Part shown: one piece after another, positions 1-7,620 of the stretch
Numbering within the stretch: position 1 is the stretch's first letter
How the letters are laid out: every line of letters begins with the position of its first letter
Source of the DNA: JADJOM01 sp046327715
GTDB lineage: Bacteria; Gemmatimonadota; Gemmatimonadetes; Gemmatimonadales; GWC2-71-9
Direction: 5' to 3'
Assembly: GCA_046327715.1 (NCBI GenBank)
Contig: JAXLXY010000009.1
Span: forward strand, 62,001-126,000
DNA length: 64,000 nucleotides
The notes under the pieces: model-generated
What the model was told of the DNA's origin: nothing
The model's database searches: none
The model's input: the letters and a program-made list of their open reading frames with translations, nothing else
Program-made: the position numbers and the translations under genes

Positions 1-1995
1 GGCCAGGAGCATGACGGCATCCTCGAGCTCGACACGGCCGCGGCGCCCGGGACGCCCTTCCTCGAGGTGCTGCCGGTGGGCGATGACCGGCTCGTGGTGG
101 ATGTCACCCCGAACCGGGCCGACCTCCTGGGCCACAAGGGGATCGCCCGGGAGCTCGCCTGGAGCTACGGCGTGCCGTTCCGCCTGCCCGAGCTGCCGGG
201 GGCCTCCACGGAGGGCCTGGGCACCCTGGCGCGGGCGGAGGGCCAGCGCGCGCTGGTCGCGGGGGTGACCGTCGGGACCTACGATGCGGAGGGCTGCCCC
301 AGGTTCACCGCGGTGGTGATCCGCGGGGTGAAGGTGGGGCCGTCGCCGCGCTGGCTGGCGGAGCGGCTGGAGGCGGCCGGGGTTCGCAGCATCAACAATG
401 TGGTGGACGCCACCAACTATGTGATGCTCGAGCTCAACCACCCCATGCACGCCTACGACCTGGCCCAGCTGCGCGGCCCGTCGGTGGTGGCGCGGCGGGC
501 GCGGGCGGGGGAGACGGTCGTGACCCTCGACGGCGTCACCCGCACCCTCACCGCGGACATGACCGTGATCGCCGACGCGGAGCGCGTGATCGGCGTGGCC
601 GGCGTGATGGGCGCGGAGAACACCGAGGTCTCGGACCAGACCACCGACCTGCTGCTCGAGTGTGCCTGCTTCGAGCCGGCCCGGGTGCGCCGCACCCGCC
701 GGGCGCTCGGCCTCTCCACCGACGCCTCCTACCGCTTCGAGCGGGGGGTGGACCTGTGGGGGCTGCCCGATGCCCAGCGCCGCTGCGCCGCGGTCATCCT
801 GGCCACCGCCGGGGGCCGGGTGGAGGATGCCGCCGACGTCTGGCCCGCGCCGGGCAATCCACCGCGGGTCTTTCTTCGCACGGCGCGGGTGGCGCAGGTG
901 CTGGGCGACGGCCTCCCCGTGGCGGCCATCGAGAAGTACCTGGTGGCCATCGGCTGCACCGTGCTCAACAAGCCGGAGGACCACCGGCTGGCGGTGGACC
1001 TCCCCGGCTGGCGCCCCGACCTCTCGACCGAGATCGACCTCATCGAGGAGATCGCGCGGCTGCACGGCTACGACAACTTCCCCGTCGAGCTGCGCCCCTA
1101 TCGGGTGGGCCGGCTGGCCGACCAGCCGCTCGACCAGGCGATCACCCGGGTCCGGGCCGGGCTGGTGGCCCAGGGCCTCTACGAGGCCCAGACCTTGTCC
1201 CTGGGCCCCGCGGCGGGGCCGGGATCGCTCCGGCTGCTCAACCCCCTCTCGAGCGAGGAGGCGTGGCTTCGGGAAGCGGTGCTGCCGAGCCTCCTCCGGG
1301 GCGTGGAGACCAACTGGTCCCGGCAGGTACGGGATGTCCGGCTGTTCGAGATCGGGGCGGGCTTCTCCGCCGCACCCGGGGGCGGCCGGCCGGTGGAGAC
1401 CACCCGGGTGGCCGCGCTGTTGACCGGGGCGCGGCACCCGGCGCACTGGACCGAGGGGGGGGTGGCGCCTGACTTCGATCTGTGGGACCTCAAGTCCCTG
1501 TTCGAGCAGGCGGTCGCTCTGGCCAACCCGTCGGCCACCGTGCATCTTGATGCAGCCGGGTGGATTGCGCGCGATGGCCAGGGCCGGACCGTCGGCACGG
1601 CGCGGCGGCAGGCGGTGGACACCCCGGCGTGGGCCGCCCCGGTGTTCGGACTGGAGCTCGAGCTGAGCGGGGCCCCGGTGCCCCCGGCGCGGTACCGGAC
1701 GCTGCCTACCACGCCGTCGGCCTGGCGGGACCTGAACCTCCTGCTGGGACCCGGGGTGGGCGTGGCGGAGGTGCTGCGGATCGTGCGGCAGGCGGGCGGG
1801 GCCCTGCTCGAAGACGTGACCATCGTGAGCGAGTTTCGCAGCGACCAGCTGGGGCCGGACCACCGGGCGGTGCAGGTGCGCCTGACCGTGCGGGCCCCGG
1901 ACCGGACCGTCCGCGACGAGGACGTCGACGGGCTGGTGGGCCGGGTGCTCAAGGCGGTGGAGAAGCAGCTTGACGCAAAACTACGAACGTCCTGA
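1..1995 (+). CDS. pheT: Phenylalanyl-tRNA synthetase beta subunit, 5' truncated
   Basis: The beta chain of the heterotetrameric enzyme that charges tRNA-Phe. The reading frame is open from base 1, so the N-terminus lies outside the window; 664 residues remain of a usual 780-800. Visible parts are the B3/B4 editing region (conserved INNVVDATNYVMLELN-like stretch near base 390), the B5 domain, the catalytic-like core and the C-terminal anticodon-binding ferredoxin-fold domain (from about base 1700, with the HRAVQVRLTV strand). pheS presumably lies just upstream. The 3' end overlaps the start of the next gene by 26 bases, so the small coiled-coil gene and zapA are probably co-transcribed with it. 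Identification is secure. Confidence 0.96.
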   Translation, partial: GQEHDGILELDTAAAPGTPFLEVLPVGDDRLVVDVTPNRADLLGHKGIARELAWSYGVPFRLPELPGASTEGLGTLARAEGQRALVAGVTVGTYDAEGCPRFTAVVIRGVKVGPSPRWLAERLEAAGVRSINNVVDATNYVMLELNHPMHAYDLAQLRGPSVVARRARAGETVVTLDGVTRTLTADMTVIADAERVIGVAGVMGAENTEVSDQTTDLLLECACFEPARVRRTRRALGLSTDASYRFERGVDLWGLPDAQRRCAAVILATAGGRVEDAADVWPAPGNPPRVFLRTARVAQVLGDGLPVAAIEKYLVAIGCTVLNKPEDHRLAVDLPGWRPDLSTEIDLIEEIARLHGYDNFPVELRPYRVGRLADQPLDQAITRVRAGLVAQGLYEAQTLSLGPAAGPGSLRLLNPLSSEEAWLREAVLPSLLRGVETNWSRQVRDVRLFEIGAGFSAAPGGGRPVETTRVAALLTGARHPAHWTEGGVAPDFDLWDLKSLFEQAVALANPSATVHLDAAGWIARDGQGRTVGTARRQAVDTPAWAAPVFGLELELSGAPVPPARYRTLPTTPSAWRDLNLLLGPGVGVAEVLRIVRQAGGALLEDVTIVSEFRSDQLGPDHRAVQVRLTVRAPDRTVRDEDVDGLVGRVLKAVEKQLDAKLRTS

Positions 1996-2281
1996 CGCGC
2001 ACGCGCTGCACGAGCTGGGGGACCTCCTCCAGCACGTGGGCGAGGAGCTCGCCGCCTGGCGGCGGCGCTCGCTCAAGGCCGAGGCCGAGCTGGCCGAGGC
2101 CCGGAGCAAGGGCGGGGTGGTGGCCGGCCCCGAGCTGCTGCAGGCGCGGCAGCGCGTGATCGATCTCGAGGTGGAGAACCAGGCCCTCCGGGAGCGGATC
2201 GACGCGGCCCGGGACAAGCTCCGCATCCTCGCCACCCGCCTGAGCTTCCTCGAGCAGGAAGCCGATGAGGGCGCCGCATGA
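1970..2281 (+). CDS. Small coiled-coil protein, possibly ZapB-like
   Basis: A 103-residue protein starting at TTG inside the end of pheT and ending in an ATGA overlap with zapA. It is nearly all charged or aliphatic and strongly predicted by eye to be coiled coil in two segments (residues about 10-45 and 55-95), with no membrane segment or signal. Its position immediately before zapA, with translational coupling, suggests a division-related partner; ZapB is a small coiled-coil division protein. That link rests on context and composition only, because coiled coils match each other easily. A start at TTG is forced, as no ATG or GTG gives the full first helix. Confidence 0.6.
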   Translation: MTQNYERPDAHALHELGDLLQHVGEELAAWRRRSLKAEAELAEARSKGGVVAGPELLQARQRVIDLEVENQALRERIDAARDKLRILATRLSFLEQEADEGAA

Positions 2282-2604
2282 GCACGCCGAAGCACGCCGT
2301 CCGGGTGACGATCGGGGGCGAGGACTATACCGTCCGCTCCGAGCTGCCGCCGGAGTACACCCGCGAGGTGGCCGCCTACGTGGACGCGGCGCTCAAGCGC
2401 ATCCGCGACATGCTGCCGCAGGTCGAGACCCACAAGGCGGCGATCCTCGCCGCCCTCGCCATCACCGATGAGCTGTTCCAGGCCCGCCGGGGCGACCGGG
2501 AGCATTCCGCCCGGCTCAACGCCATGGCCGATGACCTGGCCCGGCTGCTGCCGCCGTCCAAGCGGGGCCGCCGCGCCACGGGGCCGCAGGGAATTCCGGG
2601 GTAG
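2278..2604 (+). CDS. zapA: Cell division protein ZapA family
   Basis: A 108-residue protein with the ZapA layout: an N-terminal beta-rich segment (VRVTIGGEDYTVRSE, residues 8-22), then a long helix beginning near YTREVAAYVDAALKRI. In known systems ZapA binds FtsZ and bundles its filaments at the division site. The C-terminal tail after residue 95 is basic and proline/glycine rich, as is common. The start codon overlaps the upstream stop as ATGA. The gene sits between a coiled-coil gene and rny, a neighbourhood seen for zapA in several phyla. Family call is firm; function is by homology. Confidence 0.85.
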   Translation: MSTPKHAVRVTIGGEDYTVRSELPPEYTREVAAYVDAALKRIRDMLPQVETHKAAILAALAITDELFQARRGDREHSARLNAMADDLARLLPPSKRGRRATGPQGIPG

Positions 2605-2670
2605 GGCACCCACCCGCGGGCACGGCTGTGCGCGCGGGACGCAGGGTTCAATGCAGCGTCCGCCTCCCGG
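2596..2670 (+). ncRNA. Possible structured leader or small RNA upstream of rny
   Basis: The gap between zapA and rny can fold as a three-way junction: closing helix 2596-2605 with 2663-2670 (one 2-base bulge), hairpin 2613-2638 (11 pairs with one mismatch, GGCT loop) and hairpin 2637-2661 (GGACGC/GCGTCC). The last loop contains GGGTTCAATGC, which resembles the conserved 3' part of 6S RNA, and 6S RNA follows zapA in many proteobacteria. The structure is much shorter than 6S (about 180 bases) and its base overlaps the zapA stop codon. It may instead be a leader of rny. All of this is from manual folding. Confidence 0.35.
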
Positions 2671-2696
2671 GGCCGGCGCTTTTGGAGATAGATCGC

Positions 2697-4307
2697 ATGT
2701 CGCCATTCCTCCTGCCCCTGGTCGAGGGGCTCGCCGCCGGTGTGGTCGTCGCCACCGCCGCCTTCCTCATCTACAGCCGCACCCAGCGCCAGAGCGCTGC
2801 CCGCACCCTCGCCGCCGCCCGCGCCGAGGCCCAGGCGCTCGTGGCCGATGCCAGCACCAAGGCCCTCGAGGCCCGCAACCAGATCGTGCTCGAGGGCAAG
2901 ATGGAGACCCTCCGCCTGCGCGAGGACCTCGACAAGGAGGCCCAGCGGCGCCGCGAGGAGTGGGAACGGTTCGAACGGCGGGCCGAGGAGCGGGACCAGA
3001 CCCTGGAGCGGAAGCTGGAGGAGGTCCGGAAGCAGGAATCGGGCTTCTCCGCGCGGGAACAGGCGGTGAGCCGGAAGGAGGGCGAGCTCCGCCAGCGGGA
3101 ACTGGAGAAGGTGGCGGAGCTCAAGCAGCGGGAGGCGGAGCTGGAACGCCTGCTGGGCGAGGAGCGCCAGAAGCTGGAACGGATCGCCGGGCTGACCGGG
3201 GAGGAGGCCCGCCGCGAGGTGCTGCAGAAGGCCGAGGACGAGGCCCGGAGCCAGGCGCAGGCGATCGGCCGCGACATCCGGGAACAGGCCAAGCGCGCCG
3301 CGGAGAAGGATGCCCGGAAGATCGTGGCCCTGGCGGTGCAGCGGCTGGCCGCGGAGGCCACCGCCGAGACCACCGTGTCGGCGGTGCCGCTGCCCAGCGA
3401 CGAGATGAAGGGCCGCATCATCGGCCGCGAGGGCCGGAACATCCGGGCCTTCGAGCAGGCCACCGGCGTGGACGTCATCATCGACGACACGCCCGACACC
3501 GTGATCATCAGCTGCTTCGACCCGGTGCGGCGCGAGGTGGCCCGCCGCACGCTCGAAGCGCTGATCGTGGACGGCCGGATCCACCCGGGCCGGATCGAGG
3601 AGCTGGCCGCCAAGTGCGCCCGGGAGCTCCAGGCCGAGCTGGTGGAGCTGGGCGAGAAGGCGGCGTTCGAGACGGGGGTGCACGGCCTGCACCCGGAGCT
3701 GATCAAGCTGATCGGCCGGATGCGCTACCGCACCTCCTACGGCCAGAACATCTACGATCACTCGAAGGAAGTGGCCTGGCTCGCCGGCATGATGGCGGCG
3801 GAGCTCAAGCTCGACGTGACGCTGGCCAAGCGGGGCGCGCTGCTGCACGACGTGGGCAAGGTGCTCACCCACGAGCACGAGGGCACCCACGTGGAACTCG
3901 GCGTGGAGGTGGCCCGCAAGTACGGCGAGCAGCCGCTGGTCATCAACTGCATCCAGGCTCACCACGACGACGTGCCCCACGAGACCGCCGAGTCGGTCCT
4001 GGTGCAGGCCGCCGACGCCATCAGCGGTGCGCGCCCCGGCGCCCGGCGCGAGGCCTTCGAGAGCTACGTCAAGCGGCTCACCAAGCTGGAGGAGATCGCC
4101 AATTCCTTCAGCGGGGTGGAGAAGTCCAACGTGATCCAGGCCGGCCGGGAGATCCGGGTGATCGTCACGCCCGACCGGGTGGACGACGGCGCCGCCGTGA
4201 GCCTCTCGGACCAGATCGCCCGCCGCATCGAGAACGAACTCCAGTACCCGGGCCAGATCCGGGTCGTCGTCATCCGTGAAACCCGAGCCGTGGATATCGC
4301 CCGATGA
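2697..4307 (+). CDS. rny: Ribonuclease Y
   Basis: Membrane-anchored endoribonuclease that starts mRNA decay. The 536-residue protein has an N-terminal transmembrane segment (about 4-26), a long charged coiled coil (about 30-200), a KH RNA-binding domain (about 235-300, with GRIIGREGRNIRAFE) and an HD metal-dependent hydrolase domain whose HD pair is at about residues 383-384 (LLHDVGK). A longer reading frame starts at 2628, but the ATG at 2697 is chosen because GGAG lies 9 bases upstream and the membrane segment begins directly after it. The stop overlaps folD as ATGA. Length and domain order match the family. Confidence 0.97.
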   Translation: MSPFLLPLVEGLAAGVVVATAAFLIYSRTQRQSAARTLAAARAEAQALVADASTKALEARNQIVLEGKMETLRLREDLDKEAQRRREEWERFERRAEERDQTLERKLEEVRKQESGFSAREQAVSRKEGELRQRELEKVAELKQREAELERLLGEERQKLERIAGLTGEEARREVLQKAEDEARSQAQAIGRDIREQAKRAAEKDARKIVALAVQRLAAEATAETTVSAVPLPSDEMKGRIIGREGRNIRAFEQATGVDVIIDDTPDTVIISCFDPVRREVARRTLEALIVDGRIHPGRIEELAAKCARELQAELVELGEKAAFETGVHGLHPELIKLIGRMRYRTSYGQNIYDHSKEVAWLAGMMAAELKLDVTLAKRGALLHDVGKVLTHEHEGTHVELGVEVARKYGEQPLVINCIQAHHDDVPHETAESVLVQAADAISGARPGARREAFESYVKRLTKLEEIANSFSGVEKSNVIQAGREIRVIVTPDRVDDGAAVSLSDQIARRIENELQYPGQIRVVVIRETRAVDIAR

Positions 4308-5185
4308 GTGCACGCATCATTGACGGGGTGGCCCTGGGAAAGACCATCCGCCAGGAGGTCGCGCAGGAAGTGGCCGGCTACAAGGCCCGGGGCGTGGCGC
4401 CGGGCCTGGCGGTGGTGCTGGTGGGCGAGAACCCCGCCTCCAAGGCCTACGTCGGCAGCAAGGAGAAGGCGTGCCTCGAGGCCGGGATGGTCTCGGTCAA
4501 GGTCACCCGGCCGGACACCACCACGGAGGAGGAGCTGCTGACCATCGTGGAGCAGCTCAACAACGACCCGACCGTGCACGGGATCCTGGTGCAGCTGCCG
4601 CTCCCCAGGCACATCAACACCGAGAAGGTGCTGCTGCGGATCAACCCGGCCAAGGACGTGGACGGCTTCCACCCGGTGAACGTCGGCAAGCTGGTCATCG
4701 GTGATCCCACCGCGCTCAAGCCCTGCACGCCGTGGGGCGTGATCCAGATGCTGCTGCGCAACGGGATCGAGACCAAGGGCGCGCACGCCGTGGTCATCGG
4801 CCGCAGCACGATCGTGGGCAAGCCGATGGCCAACCTGCTCATCCAGACCGGCCCGGGCGGTGACGCCACGGTCACCGTGTGCCACTCCCGGACCCGCGAC
4901 CTCCCCGCCGTGGTGCGCAGCGCCGACATCGTCGTCGCCGCCATCGGCAAGGCGGAGTTCGTCACCGCCGACATGGTCCGCCCCGGCGCGGTGGTGATCG
5001 ACGTCGGCATCAACCGGGTGGACGATCCGTCGCTCCCCAAGGGGTACCGGCTGGTGGGCGACGTGGCCTATGCGCCGGTGGCGGAGAAGGCCGGCGCGAT
5101 CACCCCCGTCCCCGGCGGGGTGGGGCCGATGACCATCGCCATGCTGATGGCCAACACGCTGCAGGCCATGAAGCAGGCGATGTAG
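4304..5185 (+). CDS. folD: Bifunctional methylenetetrahydrofolate dehydrogenase / methenyltetrahydrofolate cyclohydrolase
   Basis: Cytosolic one-carbon enzyme that interconverts 5,10-methylene-, methenyl- and 10-formyl-tetrahydrofolate with NADP. The 293-residue protein has the catalytic YxxxK set (Y49, K53, K55), the VHGILVQLPLP motif, the NADP-binding GRSTIVGKPMANLL stretch and the C-terminal PVPGGVGPMT signature. It overlaps rny by four bases and is followed after 68 bases by xseA, so the operon probably continues through recN. The folD-xseA-xseB-ispA-dxs order is widely conserved. Confidence 0.98.
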   Translation: MSARIIDGVALGKTIRQEVAQEVAGYKARGVAPGLAVVLVGENPASKAYVGSKEKACLEAGMVSVKVTRPDTTTEEELLTIVEQLNNDPTVHGILVQLPLPRHINTEKVLLRINPAKDVDGFHPVNVGKLVIGDPTALKPCTPWGVIQMLLRNGIETKGAHAVVIGRSTIVGKPMANLLIQTGPGGDATVTVCHSRTRDLPAVVRSADIVVAAIGKAEFVTADMVRPGAVVIDVGINRVDDPSLPKGYRLVGDVAYAPVAEKAGAITPVPGGVGPMTIAMLMANTLQAMKQAM

Positions 5186-5192
5186 TCGGCCC

Positions 5193-5249
5193 GGCGGCTC
5201 GGCGGCCCGGCGACTCGGCCGGGTCATCGAGCCGCCAAGCCGCCGAGCG
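5193..5249 (+). repeat. Inverted octamer repeat between folD and xseA
   Basis: Three direct octamers (GGCGGCTC, GGCGGCCC, GGCGACTC) are followed, after 12 bases, by the complementary octamers GAGCCGCC and AAGCCGCC and a partial GAGCG. The arms can pair in two registers (for example 5197-5206 with 5239-5248, ten pairs). The same octamer recurs at 20061-20100, and a related one at 12047-12082. It could act as a stem-loop in the polycistronic message. No function is known to me. Confidence 0.7.
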
Positions 5250-5253
5250 TTCG

Positions 5254-6411
5254 ATGACCTCCCCCGACCTCTTCTCCGATCCGGCCGCCGACGCCCCCTG
5301 GACGCCCACGCTGCTCGCCCGCACGGCGCGGCGGGTGCTCGAGGGGAGCATCGGCACGCTGTGGGTTCGGGGCGAGGTGTCCGAGCTCAAGGCCTACCAG
5401 AGCGGGCACTGGTACTTCACCCTGCGCGACGCCGAAGCCCAGGTGCGCTGCGTCATGTGGCGCACCCACGCGAGCCGGATCAAGGTCCCGCCCGCGCCGG
5501 GCACCCAGGTCTTCCTGCGGGGCACGCCCACCGTGTGGGAGGAGCGGGGCGAGTTCCGCCTCACCGTGACGGAGCTGCTCGTCACCGACCAGGTGGGGCA
5601 GGCGCAGCTGGCGCTGGAGCGGGTGCGGCTCGCGCTCGAGAAGGACGGGCTGTTCGACCCGGCGCGGAAGCGGCCGCTGCCACCGTTCCCCGAACGGATC
5701 GCGGTGGTCACCAGCCTCGACGGCGCGGCGCTGCGCGACATCATCACGGTCACCCGGAAGCGCTGGCCGGCGATGGCGCTGCTGGTGGTCGGCACCAAGG
5801 TGCAGGGCGCCGAGGCGGAGGCCGGGGTGGTCCGCGCCCTGGGCCTGGTGAACCGGCTGGAGCGCCTCGACCTCTGCATCCTGGCGCGGGGCGGGGGCAG
5901 CAAGGAAGACCTCGCGGTCTTCAACGCCGAGTCGGTCTGCCGCGCGCTCGCGGCGGTGGCGGTGCCGACGATCTCCGCCATCGGGCACGAGACCGACGTC
6001 TCCCTGACCGACCTGGTGGCCGACGTCCGGGCCGCCACGCCCTCGGCCGCCGCCGAGATGGCGGTGCCGGACCGCGCCGACCTGGTGCGGCAGGCCGCTG
6101 CCCTCGGCACCCGCCTGGCGCAGGCGCTGGGGCGCGGCACCCGCCTCGCGGGGGAGCGGCTGGCGCGGACCGGCGACCGGCTGGAGGCCGCGCTCACCCG
6201 GCGGCTGGAGCGGCCGCGCCGCGACCTGGAGCGGCTCGGCGCGCAGCTCGACGCCCTCTCACCACTCCGGGTGCTGGACCGCGGCTACAGCGTCGCCCAG
6301 GCCCCCGATGGCCGGGTGCTCCGCCGCCGGGCCGATTTCGCGCCCGGGCTTTCCTTTGGCCTGCGGGTGAGCGATGGTACGGTCGCCGCCCGCGTGGATC
6401 CGACCCCATGA
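5254..6411 (+). CDS. xseA: Exodeoxyribonuclease VII large subunit
   Basis: Catalytic subunit of exonuclease VII, which degrades single-stranded DNA from both ends. 385 residues, slightly short for the family. An N-terminal OB-fold (residues about 20-110, with LWVRGEVSELK) precedes the catalytic domain, which shows the family's GGGSKEDLAVFN and SAIGHETD motifs, and a C-terminal helical region. The open frame extends far upstream, but the ATG at 5254 is preferred because it clears folD and the repeat and places the OB-fold near the N-terminus. xseB follows with an ATGA overlap, as expected for the two-subunit enzyme. Confidence 0.95.
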   Translation: MTSPDLFSDPAADAPWTPTLLARTARRVLEGSIGTLWVRGEVSELKAYQSGHWYFTLRDAEAQVRCVMWRTHASRIKVPPAPGTQVFLRGTPTVWEERGEFRLTVTELLVTDQVGQAQLALERVRLALEKDGLFDPARKRPLPPFPERIAVVTSLDGAALRDIITVTRKRWPAMALLVVGTKVQGAEAEAGVVRALGLVNRLERLDLCILARGGGSKEDLAVFNAESVCRALAAVAVPTISAIGHETDVSLTDLVADVRAATPSAAAEMAVPDRADLVRQAAALGTRLAQALGRGTRLAGERLARTGDRLEAALTRRLERPRRDLERLGAQLDALSPLRVLDRGYSVAQAPDGRVLRRRADFAPGLSFGLRVSDGTVAARVDPTP

Positions 6412-6653
6412 CCGCCCCGACCCCTGACCCGCCGCCCTCGCTGACCGACGAGCTGCGCCGGCTGGAGGAGATCGTCCGCCAGCTGGAGCGGGAGGACGGC
6501 GACCTCGACCGCTCCCTCGCGCTGTTCGAGGAGGGGGTCGGCCGGCTGCGCAACGCCCGCGAACGGCTGCAGCAGGCGGAGGCCCGGGTGCAGAAGGTGC
6601 TGGAGGATGCCGCGGGCTCGCTGCGGACCGAGGCGCTCGATGCCGAGGATTGA
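6408..6653 (+). CDS. xseB: Exodeoxyribonuclease VII small subunit
   Basis: An 81-residue all-helical protein with the XseB pattern (LEEIVRQLEREDGDLDRSLALFEEG). Several copies bind each XseA subunit and are needed for activity. Start overlaps the xseA stop as ATGA; its own 3' end overlaps the ispA start by 14 bases. The proline-rich first ten residues are probably disordered. Confidence 0.93.
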   Translation: MTAPTPDPPPSLTDELRRLEEIVRQLEREDGDLDRSLALFEEGVGRLRNARERLQQAEARVQKVLEDAAGSLRTEALDAED

Positions 6654-7572
6654 GCCGGCCGGGCTGCCCGCGGCCGCCGTCGAGGCCCGCCAGGCGCTGG
6701 CCGAGGCCCGCGAGCGGGTGGACGCTTTGCTCGGCGCGTGGAGTGAGCGGGTCCAGACGATCGTCCCGGGCCGCACCGGCGAGGCGCTGGCCTACGCCCT
6801 GAACACCCCCGGCAAGCGGGTCCGGGCTGCGCTCGTCATCCAGGCCTACCGGGCGGCAGGGGGCCTCTCGCCTGCCATCGCCGCGGTGGCCGCCGCGGTC
6901 GAGACGGTCCACGCCTATTCCCTGGTGCACGACGACCTTCCGTGCATGGATGACGACGACCTCCGCCGCGGCCGCCCCACCACCCACCGGGCCTTCGACG
7001 TGCCCACCGCCACCCGGGTCGGCTTCCTGCTGGTGCCGGTGGCCGGGCTGGTGCTGGCCCAGGCCGCCCGGGACCTGCTGCTCCCGCCCGCGACGCTGGG
7101 GCGGATGGCGGAGGAGCTGTTCGAGTCGGGGGGCATCCGCGGGATGGTGGGTGGCCAGTGGCTGGACCTCGAGGCCGAGCGGAAGCAGCTGGACCTGGCC
7201 GGCCTGATCGCGGTGCATCGGGGCAAGACCGGCGCCCTGATCCGCGCGGCGTGCATCCTGGGCGGGATGGCCGCCGAGGCGCCCCCGGCCGCGGTGGAGG
7301 CCCTGGCGGCCTACGGCCAGGACGTGGGACTGGCCTTCCAGATCGCCGACGACGTACTGGACGTGACGGCCACCAGCGACCAGCTTGGCAAGACGGCGGG
7401 TCGGGACGTGGCCCTGGCGAAGTCCACCTACGTGAGCCTGCTCGGTGTGGAGCGGGCCCGCGAGGAGGCGGCCGCCCTGGCGGGCCAGGCGGTGCGGCAC
7501 CTCGAGGCGGCCGGGATCCCGCCGGGACCCCTCGCCGCCCTCGCGCAGTATATTGTGGCAAGGGAGTCCTGA
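6640..7572 (+). CDS. ispA: Polyprenyl (farnesyl/geranylgeranyl) diphosphate synthase
   Basis: Short-chain trans-prenyltransferase that condenses IPP with allylic diphosphates to make C15 or C20 chains. 310 residues. The first aspartate-rich motif is at residues 98-105 (DDLPCMDD) and the second near 238-242 (DDVLD), both intact for Mg-diphosphate binding. GKRVRAAL near residue 58 is the usual substrate-binding stretch. Chain length (C15 versus C20) cannot be fixed by eye. The ATG at 6640 is chosen over the upstream in-frame start because it gives a normal N-terminus. dxs, the first enzyme of the same precursor pathway, follows 48 bases later. Confidence 0.93.
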   Translation: MPRIEPAGLPAAAVEARQALAEARERVDALLGAWSERVQTIVPGRTGEALAYALNTPGKRVRAALVIQAYRAAGGLSPAIAAVAAAVETVHAYSLVHDDLPCMDDDDLRRGRPTTHRAFDVPTATRVGFLLVPVAGLVLAQAARDLLLPPATLGRMAEELFESGGIRGMVGGQWLDLEAERKQLDLAGLIAVHRGKTGALIRAACILGGMAAEAPPAAVEALAAYGQDVGLAFQIADDVLDVTATSDQLGKTAGRDVALAKSTYVSLLGVERAREEAAALAGQAVRHLEAAGIPPGPLAALAQYIVARES

Positions 7573-7620
7573 AGGGGCGCCGCCCACCGGGCCCGGAACC
7601 CTGAACACGGAAGCCGTCGT

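Noticed and set aside
2500..2690. Full-length canonical 6S RNA spanning the zapA 3' end
   Set aside because: The AAGCGGGGCC stretch in zapA resembles a 6S 5' part but cannot be paired with the 3' part into a long closing stem, so only a short structure is reported.
2376..4313. 645-codon reverse-strand open frame over zapA and rny
   Set aside because: It mirrors rny, has low-complexity composition with no recognisable domain, and is expected in 70% GC DNA.
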